64,000 bases of DNA from Clostridia bacterium (GTDB taxonomy: Bacteria > Bacillota > Clostridia > Oscillospirales > Acutalibacteraceae), in NCBI GenBank assembly GCA_017513525.1, contig JAFXFC010000005.1, forward strand, positions 1 through 64,000, given 5' to 3'. Below, in pieces: positions 60,090-64,000 of the stretch (positions are counted from its first letter, which is position 1; each line of letters opens with the position of its first letter). A program made the translations under genes and the position numbers. The notes under the pieces are model-generated. The model saw only the letters and a program-made list of their open reading frames with translations. It was not told the origin of the DNA and did no database searches.

Positions 60090-61619
60090 CTATTCTGTTT
60101 CGATATTTTTAAATCGGAGAGCTTCATATATATGCTCTCTTCTAATTATATCATATCCATCTAAATCCGCAATAGTTCTTGCAACTCTTAAAACTTTATC
60201 ATAAGTTCTGCCTGAAAGCCCCAATTCTTCATAATGCTTCTTAATAAGTGCTTTCGCGGAGTCTTCCATGACACAAAACTGTCTTGTCTGAACTGCAGTC
60301 ATTTTTGCGTTACAGGTAACTCCCGTGCCCTTAAATCTTTCTCTTTGAATAAGTCTTGCTTTTTCTACTCTCTCTTTTATTTCCGAAGAAGTTTCCTCTT
60401 TTACAGCCGAGCCGCTTATCTCCGAAAAGGTTGCGGCAGGTACATCTATCTGAATGTCTATTCTGTCAAGCAGAGGTCCTGAAACACGGTTACGGTATCT
60501 TGCTACAGCAGAAGCCGTGCAGGTACATTCCTTTTTCGGGTGTCCGAGGTATCCGCACGGACACGGATTCATGGCGGCTACAAGCATAACTGAACAAGGA
60601 TATGTGAGCGTTCCCGCAACTCTTGATATCGTAACTTCACCGTCTTCTATGGGCTGGCGCATTACTTCCATTGTTGTTCTCGCAAATTCGGGAAGCTCAT
60701 CAAGAAACAGCACTCCGTTGTGAGCGAGGGACAGTTCACCGGGGCGTGGCACCGTGCCGCCGCCTGAGAGTGCAACCGAAGACACCGTATGATGAGGTGA
60801 ACGGAAGGGTCTTTTTTTCACAAGACCGCTTTTATTTTTAAGCTCCCCTGCAATTGAATAAAGCTTCGTAGTTTCGAGTGCTTCTTCAAAACTCATATCG
60901 GGAAGTATTGAGGGAATTCTTTTAGCGAGCATGCTTTTGCCCGATCCCGGAGGGCCCGACATTAAAATATTATGTCCGCCTGCCGCTGCAATTTCCAAGG
61001 CTCTTTTTGCCGCATGCTGTCCTAATACATCCGAAAAATCGGGGGAAAATTCATCCTCCTGAGAAAAATCCATTTCAGGAAGCTTTATTTTCTGAATGGG
61101 GTCTACCGACTCTTTTCCAAGGAAAAATTCGAGAAGCTGTTTTACATTTTTTACGGGATATATTTCTATTCCCTCAACAACTGCCGCTTCACCGCCGTTC
61201 ATATCGGGAAGAAAAACTTTTTTAATACCTGCATTTCTTGCTTCTATTATCATGGGAAGCACACCGTTCACGGGGCGCACATCTCCCGAAAGAGATAATT
61301 CCCCTATAAAAGCCATATCTTTTACATCAATATCAAGCTGTTTACCCGCTAAAAGCAGGGCTACAAAAATCGGAAGGTCATACACACTTCCCTCTTTTTT
61401 TATGTCCGCAGGTGCAAGATTTATTACTATATGACTGAAAGGAAAACCGTAGCCGCTGTTTTTTATGGCAGACTGAACTCTTTCCTTTGCTTCACTAACA
61501 GCCGCATCGGGAAGACCAACCATATCAAAACGGTATTTTCCGCCTGAAATATCGGCTTCGACCTCAACCATAAAAGAACGCATGCCGAATATTCCCATAC
61601 TCATTACCTTTGCAGTCAT
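60090..61619 (-). CDS. comM: YifB/ComM-family AAA+ ATPase
   Basis: A 509-residue ComM-like protein: an N-terminal Lon-protease-like domain (1-165), a central Mg-chelatase-type AAA+ module with Walker A SGPPGSGKS and Walker B LFLDELPEF, and a C-terminal lid with the CTCTASAVARYRNR region. A four-Cys zinc-like cluster (CPCG, KKECTC) lies near 340-355. ComM is a helicase aiding branch migration in transformation. The ATG at 61619 has CGGAGGTG; the promoter is at 61646-61674. Confidence 0.93.
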   Translation of the reverse strand: MTAKVMSMGIFGMRSFMVEVEADISGGKYRFDMVGLPDAAVSEAKERVQSAIKNSGYGFPFSHIVINLAPADIKKEGSVYDLPIFVALLLAGKQLDIDVKDMAFIGELSLSGDVRPVNGVLPMIIEARNAGIKKVFLPDMNGGEAAVVEGIEIYPVKNVKQLLEFFLGKESVDPIQKIKLPEMDFSQEDEFSPDFSDVLGQHAAKRALEIAAAGGHNILMSGPPGSGKSMLAKRIPSILPDMSFEEALETTKLYSIAGELKNKSGLVKKRPFRSPHHTVSSVALSGGGTVPRPGELSLAHNGVLFLDELPEFARTTMEVMRQPIEDGEVTISRVAGTLTYPCSVMLVAAMNPCPCGYLGHPKKECTCTASAVARYRNRVSGPLLDRIDIQIDVPAATFSEISGSAVKEETSSEIKERVEKARLIQRERFKGTGVTCNAKMTAVQTRQFCVMEDSAKALIKKHYEELGLSGRTYDKVLRVARTIADLDGYDIIRREHIYEALRFKNIETE

Positions 61620-61645
61620 AAAAGCACCTCCGAACATTTGTTTGT

Positions 61646-61674
61646 ATTATACCGCCATTTCCGAAAAAAGTCAA
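61646..61674 (-). promoter_or_regulatory. Promoter of the comM-LOG operon
   Basis: Minus-strand TTGACT (61669-61674), 17-bp spacer, perfect TATAAT (61646-61651), 27 bp before the start. Confidence 0.7.
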
Positions 61675-61708
61675 GAAAAAAGAAACGGCGCGATTTGTGC
61701 ACCGTTTC
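61675..61708 (-). terminator. Terminator after the zinc-ribbon membrane protein gene
   Basis: A stem GAAACGG/CCGTTTC with a further 2 bp (61682-61708) and a T-rich tail on the minus strand. Confidence 0.65.
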
Positions 61709-61719
61709 AGAGCTTATGA

Positions 61720-62220
61720 TTATTTGCCGAGCATTATTCTCAGCACATCAAAGCCGTGCTGAAATTCATAATAAAATTCAGGGGATACTTCTTCAAATAC
61801 AGACGCACCTACAAAAGCTGCAGTACCCAATACCATAAACATTATACAAGCGAATATAACAGCTACCATAATACCTATTGCTGACGCTATAAGAACAGCC
61901 TTGAAATAATTTGCTCTTGCAGGGAAAGTATTATCGAAGGCGTACTTAAAGCATAAAACGATATAGATAATAAAACCGATACCCGGTATTAGTCCCCAGA
62001 GAGGATATAAAAGCATCCATTTGAGATAGTCCTTAACGCTTGCAGGTCTGTTGTTTACGGGAGGATACGGATACTGAGAATATCCGCCCTGTTGTGCATT
62101 CTGAGAAGAATAGTACCCGTCCTGATACCCTGCATTTTGTTCAACACTGATTTTTTCACCGCAGTTGTTACAATAAGCTACACCTTCGGGTAATTCAAAA
62201 CCGCATTTTTTACAAATCAT
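61720..62220 (-). CDS. Zinc-ribbon membrane protein
   Basis: A 166-residue protein: N-terminal zinc ribbon (CKKCG..CNNCG, residues 3-20), a Gln/Tyr/Gly-rich low-complexity linker (30-60) and two or three hydrophobic helices (about 68-90, 107-140). Members of this loosely defined group are common in Clostridia and have no assigned function. It follows the patatin gene by 13 bp and shares the cysteine-pair style with the proteins at 142 and 6792. Confidence 0.75.
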   Translation of the reverse strand: MICKKCGFELPEGVAYCNNCGEKISVEQNAGYQDGYYSSQNAQQGGYSQYPYPPVNNRPASVKDYLKWMLLYPLWGLIPGIGFIIYIVLCFKYAFDNTFPARANYFKAVLIASAIGIMVAVIFACIMFMVLGTAAFVGASVFEEVSPEFYYEFQHGFDVLRIMLGK

Positions 62221-62233
62221 AAAAAAGCCTCCT

Positions 62234-63523
62234 TTATAAAATAGTTATTCTTTGAAGTGCACGGATAAGGCTTGTAAAAATAAGCATCATCCTGTTTTCA
62301 TCATTTTTCTTGAATTCAAGCAGCTTTCCTTTTGAAACACCCTTTACAAACTCCCGAACCTTCTGAAAAGCCGACTCGGTATCAAATTCGAGTAAGGGAT
62401 AAATTCTGTCTGCTTCTGTTTTGAGATGATATAAAAGCTCTTCCATATTATATTCTTTTTCATCATCATAATCTAAAGCCGTCAGGAGCATTTCAAATGC
62501 AGAAATGAACAAATCTGTCTTTGTCGGGCGGTATTTTTTACAGTATTCCCCGAGAATTGCCGTACATCCTATAAGCTTATTCACTCTCTGATAACGCACA
62601 AACGGAGAAAAATCGAATTCCGCTTCCATGATGTTCAATACAGAAATGAAAGTATCGGCGGCAGCATTAAGTAAGGAGCTTATCTTTTCATCCGGCAGGA
62701 ATGTATATTTTATCCCGTAATATTTTCCGTATACCTTCATTGTATCGTTGTAGCCGAGTTTTATGGAGCGTTCGAGAACATTTCTGTCGAAATTCAGAAA
62801 ATTTCCGAGATCCTTAGAAGGCTTTATATATGTAACATCGGGATGTCTTAAATATCCCTCGTGGTTATTTTCCGTATTAAGGTCTATTGCCACGATTTTT
62901 TCTGCGCCAAGCTGAATTGCGGCAGAAATCGGAATATTATCATAAAAACCGCCGTCAATATATTGCACTCCGTCAATTTCAAAAGGCGGAAAAACAGGGT
63001 AACACGAAGCGGATGCGGCTATCCATTTCCACGCATTATCAATATCTTTTTCCATATCCGCTTTTTTTATTGTAACGGGAATAAGATCAGAAGGCCCCAG
63101 TCCCTTATAATTCACCGTCATAAGCGCATAATTTATTTCAGAAGAAAAGAATTTTTCCGTATCAAAATATCTGTGAATCATATTTATAAACGGAGTGTTA
63201 TCTACTCTTTTGGTATTCAGGTAGTTTTTCAGAAAAGGAATGAGATTATCTTTCTGAGAAATGATACCGTCAAAGGATACATCAAAGTTTATACCGTTTG
63301 CCATGATATCACCGGCTGTGACCTCGTGCCACATTTTTTCAGCTTCAAGAAAATCATTCTGAACATAAAAAGCCGCATTTATAGAACCTATTGATGTACC
63401 TGTTGCGATATCAAATGTTTCGCCGAGCTCCTTGAGAGCCTTCCAAGCGCCGAGCTGATAAGCACCCTTTGAACCGCCGCCTGCAAAAACAATGGCTTTT
63501 TTTGCTCCGTCCAATTTTTTCAC
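62234..63523 (-). CDS. Patatin-like phospholipase
   Basis: A 429-residue cytoplasmic acyl hydrolase with the oxyanion loop GGGSKGAYQLG, the nucleophile Ser in GTSIGS and the catalytic Asp in DGGFYDN. Patatins release fatty acids from phospholipids. The C-terminal 170 residues are helical and unrecognised. The start is a GTG at 63523 near AAAGG; a TTG three codons later is better spaced from AGGTG and remains possible. It is second in a three-gene unit. Confidence 0.87.
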   Translation of the reverse strand: MKKLDGAKKAIVFAGGGSKGAYQLGAWKALKELGETFDIATGTSIGSINAAFYVQNDFLEAEKMWHEVTAGDIMANGINFDVSFDGIISQKDNLIPFLKNYLNTKRVDNTPFINMIHRYFDTEKFFSSEINYALMTVNYKGLGPSDLIPVTIKKADMEKDIDNAWKWIAASASCYPVFPPFEIDGVQYIDGGFYDNIPISAAIQLGAEKIVAIDLNTENNHEGYLRHPDVTYIKPSKDLGNFLNFDRNVLERSIKLGYNDTMKVYGKYYGIKYTFLPDEKISSLLNAAADTFISVLNIMEAEFDFSPFVRYQRVNKLIGCTAILGEYCKKYRPTKTDLFISAFEMLLTALDYDDEKEYNMEELLYHLKTEADRIYPLLEFDTESAFQKVREFVKGVSKGKLLEFKKNDENRMMLIFTSLIRALQRITIL

Positions 63524-63533
63524 CTGACCTTTA

Positions 63534-64000
63534 TTAAGAAAACTTTTTCATATCACTGCACAAAAGAGCTGTTCTTAATACTCTCACAGGAATAACTTCC
63601 TTTCCGAGATAAGAGGATACTGCCTGTGAGAGCTGAATGGGATTGAGATTAAAGGTACTGCCTGCAGGAAGAACCACCTTAAGCATTATATCGTCGCCTT
63701 CCTCACCTATAACAAAACTCTTTATATGCTCAGATACATTAACTGTTTTTATAACCTTTTTACCGCCCGACTTGCCGCTTTTTTCGCAAGTAAGGCTGCC
63801 GCTTGAAAGAGCCTCGAAAAGCTCATTTTCATTTATATCGTCCTTTGAATAAAGCACATCATATTCGCCGAATGCAATTTCAGCACTTTTATTAAAGGGC
63901 TTTACTGCACTTTCTACTAAGAGCCCCTCGGGCATACATTTATTGAGTCTGTCTTTGACTTCATCGGGCGTCATATCCCCGACTATTCTTATATCTACAG
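63534..64000 (-). CDS. DUF2344/TIGR03936-type protein, cut by the window edge
   Basis: The frame is open to the right edge, so the gene starts outside the window; an internal Met codon at 63974 is probably not the start because the preceding codons (VDIRIVGD) continue the family pattern. Visible features are the strand-helix DMTPDEVKDRLNKCMPEG and an end typical of the DUF2344 domain (LLSQAV-like helix, VLRTALL). This domain is often fused to or placed next to radical-SAM proteins. It heads the patatin and zinc-ribbon genes. Confidence 0.65.
   Translation of the reverse strand, partial: VDIRIVGDMTPDEVKDRLNKCMPEGLLVESAVKPFNKSAEIAFGEYDVLYSKDDINENELFEALSSGSLTCEKSGKSGGKKVIKTVNVSEHIKSFVIGEEGDDIMLKVVLPAGSTFNLNPIQLSQAVSSYLGKEVIPVRVLRTALLCSDMKKFS

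Noticed and set aside
1..64000. tRNA or rRNA genes
   Set aside because: No GGTTCRANTCC T-arm with matching acceptor stem or rRNA-like segment was noticed in the intergenic regions by eye; a tRNAscan run would settle this.

Overview
The window reads as a chromosomal segment of a low-GC anaerobic Firmicute of the class Clostridia, probably a gut or rumen Oscillospirales/Ruminococcaceae-type organism. Supporting signs are the AT-rich promoters with TTGACA/TATAAT boxes, AGGAGG ribosome binding sites, a secreted dockerin protein, a T-box and a lysine riboswitch, a GH3 glycosidase, GPH-type sugar symporters, the alpha2-type glycyl-tRNA synthetase, and lysine made through meso-DAP dehydrogenase. No rRNA, tRNA, CRISPR array, IS transposase or prophage was seen. 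The assignment is inferred from content only.

Layout. 0.1-6.7 kb (minus): SPFH protein with three zinc ribbons, secreted esterase, GPH symporter, a stem-loop repeat cluster and a GH3 beta-glycosidase. 6.7-8.8 kb (plus): small zinc-ribbon membrane protein, AzlC/AzlD amino-acid exporter, YfcE phosphodiesterase. 8.9-9.65 kb: an apparently untranslated transcription unit of about 720 nt with its own promoter and terminator and three copies of a conserved motif. 9.7-11.5 kb: ECF sigma factor, DUF4367 membrane partner and a small secreted protein. 11.6-14.0 kb: DUF4143 ATPase and a frameshifted transglutaminase-like gene. 14.2-21.1 kb (minus): lysS, greA, dockerin protein, two-gene membrane system (DUF5058-like), SDR reductase, lipoprotein. 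21.3-25.7 kb: rpe, MecA-like adaptor, DUF4015-like protein, AGE epimerase, and a RelB/YafQ toxin-antitoxin pair whose toxin start codon is ATA. 25.7-29.8 kb (minus): glyS, FkbM methyltransferase, two tiny genes for amphipathic peptides, N-acetylneuraminate lyase. 29.9-34.0 kb (plus): ychF, IscU-like protein, alpha/beta hydrolase and GPH symporter. 34.1-38.0 kb: nitroreductase, DMT exporter, YitT protein, second ECF sigma/membrane-partner pair. 38.1-44.5 kb (minus): complete oppBCDFA operon whose binding protein appears circularly permuted. 44.6-46.2 kb: alkaline-phosphatase-like/LamG fusion. 46.2-50.5 kb (minus): dapA-dapB-ddh-lysA under a lysine riboswitch. 50.6-54.1 kb (minus): XRE-cupin-AMP-ligase fusion and nitrilase-family amidase behind a T-box. 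54.2-59.4 kb (plus): membrane protein, branched-chain amino acid dehydrogenase, BlaI/BlaR1-type pair with two visible operators, and a start-less XRE fragment. 59.5-64 kb (minus): LOG protein, ComM-like ATPase, zinc-ribbon membrane protein, patatin, and a DUF2344 protein cut by the window edge.

How the genes fit together. Much of the window is housekeeping (lysS, glyS, greA, rpe, ychF, lysine/DAP synthesis). Around it lie saccharide and peptide scavenging modules (GH3, two symporter-hydrolase pairs, AGE epimerase and NanA, opp) and envelope sensing (two ECF systems, BlaI/BlaR1). The most unusual observations are the repeat-bearing ncRNA locus, the tandem amphipathic micropeptides, the rearranged OppA, the toxin that has lost its ATG, and the probably valine-specified T-box in front of a regulator-like AMP-forming ligase.
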